DNA from: Aeromicrobium chenweiae
GTDB lineage: Bacteria > Actinomycetota > Actinomycetes > Propionibacteriales > Nocardioidaceae
NCBI RefSeq assembly: GCF_003065605.1
Contig: NZ_CP026952.1
Coordinates: forward strand, 2,604,001 to 2,668,000
Reading direction: 5' to 3'
DNA length: 64,000 nucleotides
The translations under genes were made by a program, and so were the position numbers. Of this stretch, positions 1 through 8,183 are shown one piece after another (positions within the stretch are counted from its first letter, which is position 1; every line of letters begins with the position of its first letter). The notes below the pieces were generated by a model. The model was not told where the DNA came from, searched no databases, and worked only from the letters and a program-made list of their open reading frames with translations.

Positions 1-301
1 CCCGCGCGACGAGCAGGACGTCGAGCACGTCGATCCACGCGTCCTGGCCGGCCAGCGCGCTCACGAGGCGCGGGTCGTGCGCGCCACCGAACCCGTCGGC
101 GCCGAGCCGCGACAGATCGGCGTCAGTCACGTCGGGCGAGACCGCGAACACGGCGTGACCGGTGAACGCGACGACGGCCTCGAGCCCCGGCCGCCAAGGT
201 GGAACCCGTTGCCAGCCGCCGTCCACGGGCGGGAACCGACCGTCCGCTGCCGAGGCGATCATCTCGCCCAACGGGTGCTGGGGCTGCTGCTGCGGGTCCA
301 C
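1..301 (-). CDS. Partial protein, GNAT-like N-terminal region
   Basis: The reading frame opens at a GTG (301) preceded by GAGGG and stays open for 100 codons to the window edge, so the C-terminal part is missing. Visible stretches are HPLGEMIASAADGRFPP, GLEAVVAFTGHAVFAV and LGADGFGGAHDP. From memory they resemble the N-terminal region of actinobacterial proteins annotated as GNAT-family acetyltransferases. The acetyl-CoA-binding fold itself is not in view, so the function is inference. It is divergent from the TetR gene across a 122-base spacer. An internal ATG 14 codons downstream (GEM) is an alternative start. Confidence 0.5.
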   Translation of the reverse strand, partial: MDPQQQPQHPLGEMIASAADGRFPPVDGGWQRVPPWRPGLEAVVAFTGHAVFAVSPDVTDADLSRLGADGFGGAHDPRLVSALAGQDAWIDVLDVLLVAR

Positions 302-423
302 CGCCCCACCCTCGCACCACGACACGCCGGGGACACGACGGGCCGCGACACGGTCGTCCGCCCCGGCGGCAGACGTACGATGGACGACGCATCGTTCATC
401 GAGCCGACCAGGGAGGCCACCTC

Positions 424-1029
424 GTGCCGGACCACCAGGTCGTCCGTGGTGTGCGGACGGGTGGTCGCAGCGCGCGGGTCCGCGAGGCCGTGCTCAACGC
501 CGCGTTCTCCGAGCTGGTCGAGAGCGGGTACGCCGGGCTGAGCGTCGAGTCCGTCGCCACCAGGGCGCAGGTGAACAAGACGACGATCTACCGCCGCTGG
601 TCGACGCTCGACAACCTCTTGGTGGACGCGCTCACGACCTGGTCGGACGACGTCCCGGCCGTCGACACCGGCAGCATCGAGTCGGACCTGCTGGCCCTCG
701 GCGGCCACCTGGGGCGGATCTTCAACTACGGCCCGGGCCGTCAGGTCGCCGCCTTCGTCCTCACCGCCGGCCTGGAGGGCGGAGAGCTGCGCGAGGCCGC
801 ACGCCGTTACTTCGACCACCAGACGGAACGGGTTCTCCCGACCGTCGAACGCGCGATCGCGCGCGGTGAGATCCCAGCCGACTGCGACCCTCTGGCCCTG
901 CTCGACACCTTCCGCGCGCCGCTGGCCTATCGGCTGGTCACGGCCGGCGAACCCGTCGACGCCGACCTGATCGCCAGGGCCACGGGCATCACGCTGGCCG
1001 CGGCACGCGCCGGCCTGCTGTCGACCTGA
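424..1029 (+). CDS. TetR/AcrR family transcriptional regulator
   Basis: A 201-residue one-domain repressor of usual TetR length. The DNA-binding helix-turn-helix is near residues 20-65: REAVLNAAFSELVESGY, then LSVESVATRAQVNKTTIYRR. The remainder is helical and should form the ligand pocket and dimer interface. The GTG at 424 was chosen because GGAGG lies 7 bases upstream and a -10-like TACGAT lies at 376-381; in-frame codons further upstream give arginine-rich, non-protein-like sequence. It converges on the hydrolase gene, and the two stops abut inside one TGATCA. It may control that hydrolase (possible operator at 2256-2270) or the divergent GNAT-like gene. The ligand is unknown. Confidence 0.9.
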   Translation: MPDHQVVRGVRTGGRSARVREAVLNAAFSELVESGYAGLSVESVATRAQVNKTTIYRRWSTLDNLLVDALTTWSDDVPAVDTGSIESDLLALGGHLGRIFNYGPGRQVAAFVLTAGLEGGELREAARRYFDHQTERVLPTVERAIARGEIPADCDPLALLDTFRAPLAYRLVTAGEPVDADLIARATGITLAAARAGLLST

Positions 1030-2235
1030 TCACCGCAGGGTGTCGTCGAGCCAGTCGAACATCCTCTGGTGGAACAGGTTGAGCGCTCCTTCCTGGCAGT
1101 GCTCACCGGCGCCCTCCGCCGCGGTGAACCGGATGAAGGTCTTGGGGCACTGCAGGGCGTCGTAGAGCTTGCTCGCTTGGCCGGGAGCGAACTGGTCGTT
1201 CTCGCCCTCGCAGACGAGGGTGGGGCACGTGATCTTGTCCGCGACGCCGGCGAGGTCGTACTTGACGACCTCGGCCGCCAGCTCCTCGGCGGTGTCGGCG
1301 CCGAACACCCACAAGGCGTTGGACAGGACCCAGCGCTGCTGGGTCGGCAGCTCGGTGCGACGGTCGATGAGGCCCTGCAGCGCCGCGAGCTGCTGGGCCG
1401 GGTCAGCGTCCTGCCCGGGCGAACCTGCTGCGGAGCCGCCGGCGAGATTGACGATGCCGTTGATGTTGAAGATGCCGTCGTAGGCGATGCACGCTGCGAT
1501 CCGCGGCTCGAACGCCACCGCCCGCGGGCCGAGGTAGCCGCCCAGGCTCATCCCCATCAGGGCGATGCGGTCGGGATCGACGCCTGGCAGCTTGAGCGCG
1601 ACGTCCACGGCCGGTGTCACGAACGCCTCCCAGTCGTGGCGCATCGCCAGGTGGTCCTTCCGCAGTGCAGCCCCTTGGCCACCGCCCTCGAAGATCAGGC
1701 AGTTCCACCCGTAGCGGCGCGCGGCCTCCCCCACCACGAAGTACATCTCCTCGCAGGTGGAGTCGAACCCGCCGTGCGCCAGGAGGGTCGGTCCCGGCTC
1801 GTCCCCGGTGACGTTCAGGTAGTAGGCGCTCAGCTCGACCCCTTCGTACGGGATCCCGACCTGTGTCCACTCGTCCTGGCGGCCCATCGCGCTGCGGAAC
1901 GCGTCGACCGCGCGGCCGGAGGCGTCGGAGACCCGCGGATCGTTCGTGGGGTCGTCGCGCAGGAAGAACTCGGCCGTCCGGTAGTAGTTCGACGCCCTCA
2001 GGTAGGCGCCGCGTGCGCTGACCTGGTGCCCGCCAGCGGCGCACCCGTCGGCGATCGCGGCGATCCGGTCGGCGAGAGCGCGCCACTCCCGGTGCCACGA
2101 CTCGGTGTCCCCGGGCGTGATCCGGTCGGCCGTCGAGATGACCTCCCCGATGTCTGCGCCGCCGTAGGGGATGTACGCGCTGGTGCGCAGGGTCTCGAAG
2201 GAGAACGCCTCGTCGGTGTCGAAGATGAGATGCAT
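1030..2235 (-). CDS. Alpha/beta hydrolase, FrsA / dihydropseudooxynicotine hydrolase-like
   Basis: A 401-residue cytoplasmic hydrolase. An N-terminal helical cap (about residues 1-130) precedes the alpha/beta core. The nucleophile elbow is GMSLGGYLG (Ser230), with likely acid Asp347 in CEGENDQFAP and base His379 in GAGEHC, and LLAHGGFDS supplies an oxyanion-type loop. The cap-plus-core layout resembles 2,6-dihydropseudooxynicotine hydrolase, which cleaves C-C bonds, and the esterase FrsA; the substrate here cannot be told. ATG start with GGAG 6 bases upstream. The upstream region carries a 5-5-5 inverted repeat, so repression by the convergent TetR protein is plausible. Confidence 0.8.
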   Translation of the reverse strand: MHLIFDTDEAFSFETLRTSAYIPYGGADIGEVISTADRITPGDTESWHREWRALADRIAAIADGCAAGGHQVSARGAYLRASNYYRTAEFFLRDDPTNDPRVSDASGRAVDAFRSAMGRQDEWTQVGIPYEGVELSAYYLNVTGDEPGPTLLAHGGFDSTCEEMYFVVGEAARRYGWNCLIFEGGGQGAALRKDHLAMRHDWEAFVTPAVDVALKLPGVDPDRIALMGMSLGGYLGPRAVAFEPRIAACIAYDGIFNINGIVNLAGGSAAGSPGQDADPAQQLAALQGLIDRRTELPTQQRWVLSNALWVFGADTAEELAAEVVKYDLAGVADKITCPTLVCEGENDQFAPGQASKLYDALQCPKTFIRFTAAEGAGEHCQEGALNLFHQRMFDWLDDTLR

Positions 2236-2255
2236 GACCGCTCCGTTTCATTAAT

Positions 2256-2270
2256 GCAACTACCTGTTGC
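2256..2270. promoter_or_regulatory. Inverted repeat, possible TetR operator
   Basis: GCAAC-TACCT-GTTGC sits about 20 bases upstream of the hydrolase start in a locally AT-rich stretch (ATTAAT on one side, GATAAAT on the other). It overlaps the expected promoter of the hydrolase gene. Binding by the TetR product encoded at 424-1029 is inference. Confidence 0.4.
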
Positions 2271-2342
2271 GATAAATCGACGATGGCACACGCACCGAAG
2301 CCGGACAATGGGTCCGCCACACCCACGCTGCACGCGAGGCGG

Positions 2343-2370
2343 TTGCGACGCCGTGGGACCGCAGTAGCGT
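2343..2370 (+). promoter_or_regulatory. Candidate promoter of the OsmC gene
   Basis: TTGCGA (2343-2348) and TAGCGT (2365-2370) are separated by 16 bases. They lie 28 bases before the OsmC start, whose ribosome-binding site is AAGGG. Confidence 0.4.
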
Positions 2371-2398
2371 CGGGGGCACACCGACGAAGGGACACACC

Positions 2399-2848
2399 AT
2401 GCCCACACGCACAGCACGCACTGCCTGGGACGGCGGATTCGAGGACGGCTCGGGCCAGGTCGAGCTCACCGACTCAGGTCTGGGCACGTTCGAGATGTCG
2501 TTCAAGAAGCGTTCCTCCGAGGACGGCGGTGGCGCGACCAACCCCGAGGAGCTCCTCGGCGCGGCACACTCCTCGTGCTTCACGATGCAGCTGACGGCCG
2601 TCCTCGGCCAGAAGGGCGCCACCCCGGTCTCGATCGAGACGACCGCCAAGGTCACGCTCGGCGAGGACTCCGCGGACGGCGGGTTCAAGATCAGCAAGAT
2701 CGCGCTGAAGGTCCGCGGTGAGGTCGAAGGCATCGACGAAGCGGGCTTCCTGGAGGCAGCGGAGGCGGCCAAGGTCGGCTGCCCGCTGAGCAAGGCGCTC
2801 GCGTCCGTCCCCGAGATCACGCTGGACGCATCCCTCGAGACCGCGTAG
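2399..2848 (+). CDS. OsmC/Ohr family peroxiredoxin
   Basis: A 149-residue cytoplasmic thiol peroxidase of the OsmC class, which reduces organic or inorganic hydroperoxides. The two family cysteines are in GAAHSSCFTM (about residue 60) and KVGCPLSKAL (about residue 128). The conserved NPEELLGAAHSSC stretch that places the peroxidatic cysteine at a helix start is present, and the length is typical for OsmC. It appears monocistronic, with its own promoter and a bidirectional terminator after the stop. An OxyR- or OhrR-type regulator is not adjacent. Confidence 0.9.
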   Translation: MPTRTARTAWDGGFEDGSGQVELTDSGLGTFEMSFKKRSSEDGGGATNPEELLGAAHSSCFTMQLTAVLGQKGATPVSIETTAKVTLGEDSADGGFKISKIALKVRGEVEGIDEAGFLEAAEAAKVGCPLSKALASVPEITLDASLETA

Positions 2849-2854
2849 CCGTGC

Positions 2855-2887
2855 CGCCGGCGGGGCCGCTTGGGCGCCCCGCCGGCG
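2855..2887. terminator. Bidirectional hairpin between convergent genes
   Basis: A perfect 12-bp stem (CGCCGGCGGGGC with its complement at 2876-2887) encloses a 9-base loop. It fills the gap between the convergent OsmC and glycosyltransferase stops. No T-run follows. Confidence 0.65.
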
Positions 2888-5188
2888 TCAGGCGTTCGTC
2901 CTGCGCAGCCGTCGTCGCCGGTCGCCGCTGCGTCGCAGGTCGCGGGCCAGTCGCCGGTCGCCGTAGTACAGGATCGTCGCCCAGTCGATGGCCCCGTCGG
3001 CCGGTGCGGGGGCGGGTGCTGCGGCCTTCTTGGGGCGCGGCTCCACGAAGAGCCAGTTCAGGACACCCAGGCCCATGTCCACCAAGGACGCGCGCACGCC
3101 GATGTACGAGCTGATGGCGACCGTGGCGAGGATCGCGTTGAACATCGCGAACCCTGCGTTGCCCCAGTTCTCCTGCTGGTAGTCACGCCATGCGGTGAGG
3201 AGCGAGAAGAGCACGATCAGGTACGGGACCATGACGTGCAGCGCAGGCGCCGCTGTCCGGTTGCGGACCTTGGGCGTCCGGGCGAACGGGATCTTCTCGC
3301 CGGTGAACGCCTGCTGGACCGACTTCAGCACCCCCGCGAGGTTGACCGGCAGCAGCACGAGGTTGAACCCGTAGATCCGGAAGATGTCGGTGAACCGGTG
3401 CCCGCAGGCGCGCAGGTCGCTGCCCATCGCCAGGAAGTACGGCAGCGCCGCACCCAGCACGAGCGGGCTCAGCAAGCGGCTGTCGTACGGGTAGAACAGC
3501 AGGAAGAGCAGGCCGAAGCTGGCCCACGCGATCGATGCCATGTAGTTGACCCGCAGCGCGAGCTCGGTCAGGTGAACCCGCGTGCCGCTGTGCCGCCGGT
3601 GCCTCATCTGCTCCCACAGCTTCGGCAGGATCAGCAGCCCCCCGTTGGCCCAGCGTCGACGCTGCACCACGAGCGACCCGAAGTCGGGCGGGGTCGCGCT
3701 GTAGCTCAGCCGCTCGGGATAGTTCACCAGCGTCCACCCCGCGGTGCCGATGTCGATGCTCGACTCGGTGTCCTCGATGACGGTGCGGTCCTGGATGTAC
3801 GTCTTGACGTCGTGGCCGCCGATGTTCTCGACCTCGACGATGTCCTCGAGCGCGCTCTTGCGGATGACGGCGTTCGCGCCGACCCAGAACGTCGCGTTGT
3901 GGTGGGTCTTGCCCTGGTGGAGGATGTGCTGCAGGTCCGTCGAGGCACCGGCGATCCGCTCGATGCGGGTCGGCGCGCCACGGAAGGACGAGTACGGCGT
4001 CTGGATGATCGCCACGTGCTGGTTCTGCTCCTGCTCGAGGTAGAACACCAACCGGATGCAGTAGTCGCGCAGCAGCTGTGAGTCGGCGTCCAGGGTGAGC
4101 ACGTAGCCGGAGTCCGGGATGTCCAGGTCACCCGGCTCGGCGGTCTCGACCTCGTCGAGCATGACGCCGAGCGCCGTGTGCTGCGGTCGCCACACATGGC
4201 CCATGAGCCCCAGGTAGGCGTTGACGTTCATCGCCTTGTTGGCCTCGTGGGACAGCGATCCGTACGCCTTGCGCTCGAAGCTCGTCAGGTCGGCCCGGAA
4301 GATCCAGGCGAGCCGCCGCTGCAGCTCCAGGATGCGGGACGGCTCGGGAAGCCCGCCCTGGTCCAGCGCCGCCTGCAGCGCGAGCGCCGTGAGCCGCAGC
4401 TCGTTGGCCAGGCCGACGAGGACCTGGTCGACGAAGAACTCACTGACGTGGTCGACGACCTGCTCGGCCTGCGCCATGGCCTCGAGCCAGTCCGCCGCCG
4501 CGTGGTAGTCCGCCAGCGCGGTCTTGACCGAGCGACGCCTGCCCTTGCCGCGAGCGAGGGTCGCCTCGGCCGCGGCGAGCGAGGCCTGGAACCGCTCGCG
4601 CGGCTCACGCAGCGCCTCCTGGATGTCCGGAGCCAGACGCCGGGTCGCCTCGAGCTTCGCCCGGACGGCCGGATCGGTCGGCGCGGGCGGATCATCGATC
4701 AGCAGCACCAGGTGCAGGTCCGGGTACTCCTGCAGCGCGGCGCTCCACATCGTCAGGCGGACGACGTCAGGCTCCTCGGCGTACGACGGGATCAGCACGG
4801 TCAGGCGCTGGCTGGGGGCCTCCGCGAAGTGCCGGTCGATCAGCCCCCGGGGGGCGCGGACGTGGCTGCGGAACCGCAGCAGGGCGCCTTGGCGCGCCAC
4901 GAGGTACATCAGCGCCGAGAAGGTCAGGAACGTGACCACCAGGACGTACGAGAACGCCTCCATCGTGAACCGGAAGCTGCCGCCGTAGTCGATGAACTCG
5001 CGGAGGATCGTCGAGACGACGTACCCGATCCACGACAGGATCGTGACGACGATGGCGACTCTGCCCCACGTGATCTTGGCGGCGCTCGGTACCGGGTGCA
5101 CGATCGACAGCGGTTCCGAGCGACGCTCGGCCCCCCACTGACGACGTGTCCTCGGCTCTGCCACGTTGGCCTTGGACCTCACACGCAA
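2888..5188 (-). CDS. Processive membrane glycosyltransferase, family 2
   Basis: A 766-residue integral membrane enzyme expected to polymerise sugars from nucleotide-sugar donors and pass the chain outward. Two membrane segments lie near residues 39-63 and 74-98. The GT-A catalytic region carries the first Asp pair (LLIDDPP, 165-166), DAD (367-369), an acidic IEDTE (471-475) and QRRRW (509-513), the D,D,D,QxxRW signature of cellulose-synthase-like enzymes. Several further membrane segments follow. About 180 mostly helical, charged residues (170-350) sit between the first two catalytic motifs, an unusual insertion. TTG at 5188 was chosen because GAGGAG ends 8 bases upstream; a GTG follows two codons later. 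It is divergent from a GH18 gene, suggesting an exopolysaccharide made and trimmed together (inference). Confidence 0.85.
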   Translation of the reverse strand: MRVRSKANVAEPRTRRQWGAERRSEPLSIVHPVPSAAKITWGRVAIVVTILSWIGYVVSTILREFIDYGGSFRFTMEAFSYVLVVTFLTFSALMYLVARQGALLRFRSHVRAPRGLIDRHFAEAPSQRLTVLIPSYAEEPDVVRLTMWSAALQEYPDLHLVLLIDDPPAPTDPAVRAKLEATRRLAPDIQEALREPRERFQASLAAAEATLARGKGRRRSVKTALADYHAAADWLEAMAQAEQVVDHVSEFFVDQVLVGLANELRLTALALQAALDQGGLPEPSRILELQRRLAWIFRADLTSFERKAYGSLSHEANKAMNVNAYLGLMGHVWRPQHTALGVMLDEVETAEPGDLDIPDSGYVLTLDADSQLLRDYCIRLVFYLEQEQNQHVAIIQTPYSSFRGAPTRIERIAGASTDLQHILHQGKTHHNATFWVGANAVIRKSALEDIVEVENIGGHDVKTYIQDRTVIEDTESSIDIGTAGWTLVNYPERLSYSATPPDFGSLVVQRRRWANGGLLILPKLWEQMRHRRHSGTRVHLTELALRVNYMASIAWASFGLLFLLFYPYDSRLLSPLVLGAALPYFLAMGSDLRACGHRFTDIFRIYGFNLVLLPVNLAGVLKSVQQAFTGEKIPFARTPKVRNRTAAPALHVMVPYLIVLFSLLTAWRDYQQENWGNAGFAMFNAILATVAISSYIGVRASLVDMGLGVLNWLFVEPRPKKAAAPAPAPADGAIDWATILYYGDRRLARDLRRSGDRRRRLRRTNA

Positions 5189-5298
5189 CGACCTGTCTCC
5201 TCAATCCCCGGCGACACCCTAGCCACGTTCGGCGTTCGGTGGACCCGGTTCGCGACAACGTGGCACCATGAGCCCGCTCGGGGGAAGCGGACGAGAGG

Positions 5299-6939
5299 GT
5301 GGCAGTGAGCCGATTCGACGGGCGACGTCTGTCCTGGACCCGACTGACGGTCCTCGTCGGTGCGCTGACGGCACTGGTGCTCGTGGGCACGTCGAGCTGG
5401 CACAGCGTCCAGGACTCCCAGGCGGCCGAGGCGAACGGCGACGCCTGGTACGCCGGGTACGTCGATGCGACGGTCACCCCGCTGCACGCCTTCGAGCAGC
5501 CGACGTCCAAGGCGACCCGGGACGTCGTGCTGTCGTTCATCGTCTCCGATCCCCAGCAGGGCTGCCGCCCGACGTGGGGCAGCGCGTACTCGCTTGACGC
5601 CGCGGCCGACGAGCTCGACCTCGACCGCCGCATCGCCCGCCTGAGGCAGCAAGGTGGCAGCGTGGTCGTGTCCTTCGGCGGCGCGGTCAACTCCGAGCTG
5701 GCGACCGCGTGCACCGACGCCGCAGAGCTCCTGAAGGCGTACCGCAGCGTCGTGGAGCGCTACGACCTGCGGATGATCGACCTCGACAACGAGGGCGCCG
5801 GCCTGGCCGACCGCGCCGCCGCGAGCCGCCGCGCGGTGGCGATGCACGCTCTCCAGGTGGAGCGCGCCAAGGCCGGCAAGGACCTGAGGGTCTGGCTGAC
5901 GCTGCCGGTCGCCCCGTCCGGACTGTCCGAGGACGGCAGACGGGCGGTCGAGACCATGCTGGACCACGACGTCGATCTGTCCGGCGTCAACGTGATGACG
6001 ATGGACTACGGCGCCAGCCGGACCACGGGGCAGTCGATGCTCGACGCATCGATCGCCGCACTCACCGAGACGCACCGCCAGCTCGGCCAGGTGTACGCCG
6101 GGGCCGGGCAGGACGTCGGCTCCTCGACCCTGTGGCGGCGCATGGGCGCCACCCCGATGATCGGCCAGAACGACGTGCCCGGGGAGGTCTTCTCGCTGGC
6201 CGCCGCACGAGGGCTGAGCGCGTTCGCGGACCAGAAGGGGCTGGGCCGCATGTCCATGTGGTCGCTCAACCGCGACCGGACGTGCGGCGCGAACTATCCC
6301 GACGTCACCGTGGTGTCCAACTCGTGCAGCGGCGTCGACCAGGGCGGCACGTCGTTCGCGAAGCTGTTGCGCGGCGACATGACCGGTCGCCCGGACACGA
6401 GCGCGGTGACGCCCGTCGTGCCGGGGTCCGCAGGACGCGGACAGGGTGAGGAGGCCCGCGCGGACGACCCCGCCACCAGCCCGTACCCGATCTGGGACGA
6501 GGAGACGACGTACGTCGAGGGCACCCGTGTCGTCTGGCACCGCAACGCCTACGTCGCCAAGTGGTGGACCCTCGGCGACGTGCCCGACGACCCGGTCGTC
6601 GACACGGCATCCTCGCCGTGGCAGCTGGTGGGACCGGTGCTCGAGGGCGAGAAGCCCGTCGCTCTGCCGAAGCTGCCCCGGGGGACGTATCCCACCTGGG
6701 ACCAGGACCGGTCGTACCGCAAGGGCGAGCGCGTCATGATGGGCGGAACACCGTTCACGGCCAAGTGGGCGTCGACCGGCGTCAGCCCCGACGCCCAGGC
6801 GAGCCGCGAGCAGCCGTCGCCGTGGCGCCGACTGACCGACGCCGAGATCCGCACCGCCGCCCAGGCCGCCGCCAAGGCCACGAAGGACGCCAAGCCCCGC
6901 AAGGACGGTGGGAAGAAGAAGCGCACGAACGACAGGTAG
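5299..6939 (+). CDS. Exported GH18 chitinase-like protein with two chitin-binding modules
   Basis: A 546-residue protein with an N-terminal membrane or signal segment (about residues 15-35). A GH18-type barrel follows, with VVVSFGGAVN and the catalytic-loop remnant MIDLDNEGAG (Asp161, Asp163, Glu165). This keeps the D-x-D-x-E part of the family DxxDxDxE motif, with the first Asp replaced by Arg. Two C-terminal CBM5/12-like modules (about 395-440 and 450-500) show WDEETTYVEGTRVVWH, AYVAKWW and FTAKWAS, and a Lys/Arg-rich tail ends the protein. The likely substrate is a beta-linked GlcNAc polymer. The GTG at 5299 is preceded by a GA-rich stretch. Divergence from the family-2 glycosyltransferase suggests a linked role in wall or capsule polysaccharide. 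Confidence 0.8.
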   Translation: MAVSRFDGRRLSWTRLTVLVGALTALVLVGTSSWHSVQDSQAAEANGDAWYAGYVDATVTPLHAFEQPTSKATRDVVLSFIVSDPQQGCRPTWGSAYSLDAAADELDLDRRIARLRQQGGSVVVSFGGAVNSELATACTDAAELLKAYRSVVERYDLRMIDLDNEGAGLADRAAASRRAVAMHALQVERAKAGKDLRVWLTLPVAPSGLSEDGRRAVETMLDHDVDLSGVNVMTMDYGASRTTGQSMLDASIAALTETHRQLGQVYAGAGQDVGSSTLWRRMGATPMIGQNDVPGEVFSLAAARGLSAFADQKGLGRMSMWSLNRDRTCGANYPDVTVVSNSCSGVDQGGTSFAKLLRGDMTGRPDTSAVTPVVPGSAGRGQGEEARADDPATSPYPIWDEETTYVEGTRVVWHRNAYVAKWWTLGDVPDDPVVDTASSPWQLVGPVLEGEKPVALPKLPRGTYPTWDQDRSYRKGERVMMGGTPFTAKWASTGVSPDAQASREQPSPWRRLTDAEIRTAAQAAAKATKDAKPRKDGGKKKRTNDR

Positions 6940-6973
6940 CCGACCTGTCACCCCCGTGCGTCATGCTCCTCGC

Positions 6974-8131
6974 ATGAAGCCGGTCGTCGGACGTCTGCAC
7001 GCACAGGGTCTCGACGCACCGCGGTTCGGCACGGCGTCCGACGTGGTCAGCCACCTCGGCTGCGTGCAGTCCCAGCTGCACGACATGGCGCTGTGGGCCG
7101 TCGGTCGACGCACCGACGGCCTGACGTTCGCCGAGCTGCAGGGCTCCTTCGCCCGCGGCGAGTTCCTGCGCACGCACGTGCTTCGCCCCACGTGGCACTT
7201 CGTCGACCCCGGTGACGTCCACTGGTGGCTCGCGTTGACGGCTCCACGGATCCGCCGCCTCATGCGGGCGATCGACCGGGACCTCGGACTCACCGACGAA
7301 CGCCTCGACCGCTGCGCCGAGGTCGTCGTCGCGTCCCTCGCAGGCCGTGCCACCCGCACCCGCGCCGAGCTCGGCGCCGATCTCGCGGCGGCGGGTCTCG
7401 ACCACACCGGGCAGTCGCTCGCCCACGTCGTGATGCACGCCGAGATCGACGCGTTGATCGTCAACGGCCCGCCGCGCGGGAAGCAGCACACCTACCGCCT
7501 GCTCGAGCCCCGTCCGATGACCCGCACGCACGACGAGCTGTTGGCCGACGCGGCCCGGCGCTACGCCCGCGGGCACGGACCCGTCCGCGACAAGGACCTC
7601 GCCTGGTGGACGAGCCTGACGCTGACCGACGCCCGGCGCGCGATCGAGCTCGCGGACCTGACGCCGCTCGACGTCGACGGCGTGCCGCACTGGCGGCTCG
7701 ACGATCCGGTCGAGGCCGAGGTCCCCCGCGTGATGCTGCTGTCCAGCTTCGACGAGTACGTCTCCTACGCCCGGGAGCCGGCTGACTACAGCGTCTTCGC
7801 GGGGGCGGTGAAGGACGTGATGCGCGGCAGCGGGCTGCTGATGCTGGACGGCCGGCTCGCCGGCACGTGGACGCGCACGGTCTCCGCCCGCGCCGTGGAC
7901 GTCGTGGTGGAGGCCGCCGGTCTCGATGGGGCCACGCAGCGGTCGGTGGAGGCGGAGGCGGCGCTTCGGGCGGTTCCTCGACCGCGAGGCGAGAGTGATG
8001 ATCGCCACGTGACAGGCGTTCTTCGGCCCCAAAGCGAAGCAGGCGAGCCGGGATCGTGGCACGGTGGACAGAACGCGGTGACCGGGCCGAGCCTGCCTGC
8101 AGACCGCTGGGGCTCCGCGTTACCCTGTTAA
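6974..8131 (+). CDS. Winged-helix DNA-binding protein (HTH_42 family), 3' end frameshifted
   Basis: The protein resembles the winged-helix family to which the YcaQ/AlkX DNA glycosylases belong: N-terminal ASDVVSHLGCVQSQLHDMA, VLRPTWHFVDPGDVHWW, then VMLLSSFDEYVSYARE and LMLDGRLAGTWTRTV. The ATG at 6974 is the first start that keeps family-like sequence. The frame runs to TAA at 8131, but its last 55 codons are not protein-like and run into the kgd promoter. From 7965 the +1 frame gives FGRFLDREARVMIAT and a stop at 8012, which matches the expected family C-terminus. A one-base gain or two-base loss near 7961-7970, real or a sequencing error, explains this. No DNA-repair role has been shown for this branch. 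Confidence 0.7.
   Translation: MKPVVGRLHAQGLDAPRFGTASDVVSHLGCVQSQLHDMALWAVGRRTDGLTFAELQGSFARGEFLRTHVLRPTWHFVDPGDVHWWLALTAPRIRRLMRAIDRDLGLTDERLDRCAEVVVASLAGRATRTRAELGADLAAAGLDHTGQSLAHVVMHAEIDALIVNGPPRGKQHTYRLLEPRPMTRTHDELLADAARRYARGHGPVRDKDLAWWTSLTLTDARRAIELADLTPLDVDGVPHWRLDDPVEAEVPRVMLLSSFDEYVSYAREPADYSVFAGAVKDVMRGSGLLMLDGRLAGTWTRTVSARAVDVVVEAAGLDGATQRSVEAEAALRAVPRPRGESDDRHVTGVLRPQSEAGEPGSWHGGQNAVTGPSLPADRWGSALPC
8121..8126 (+). promoter_or_regulatory. Candidate -10 element of kgd
   Basis: TACCCT followed by GTTAAGC lies about 57 bases before the chosen kgd start. No convincing -35 element is visible at the usual distance. Confidence 0.35.
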
Positions 8132-8183
8132 GCGACATTTACGCGTGCGCGCCAGCGACAATTCGGAAGAGGCGATCGAGGCT

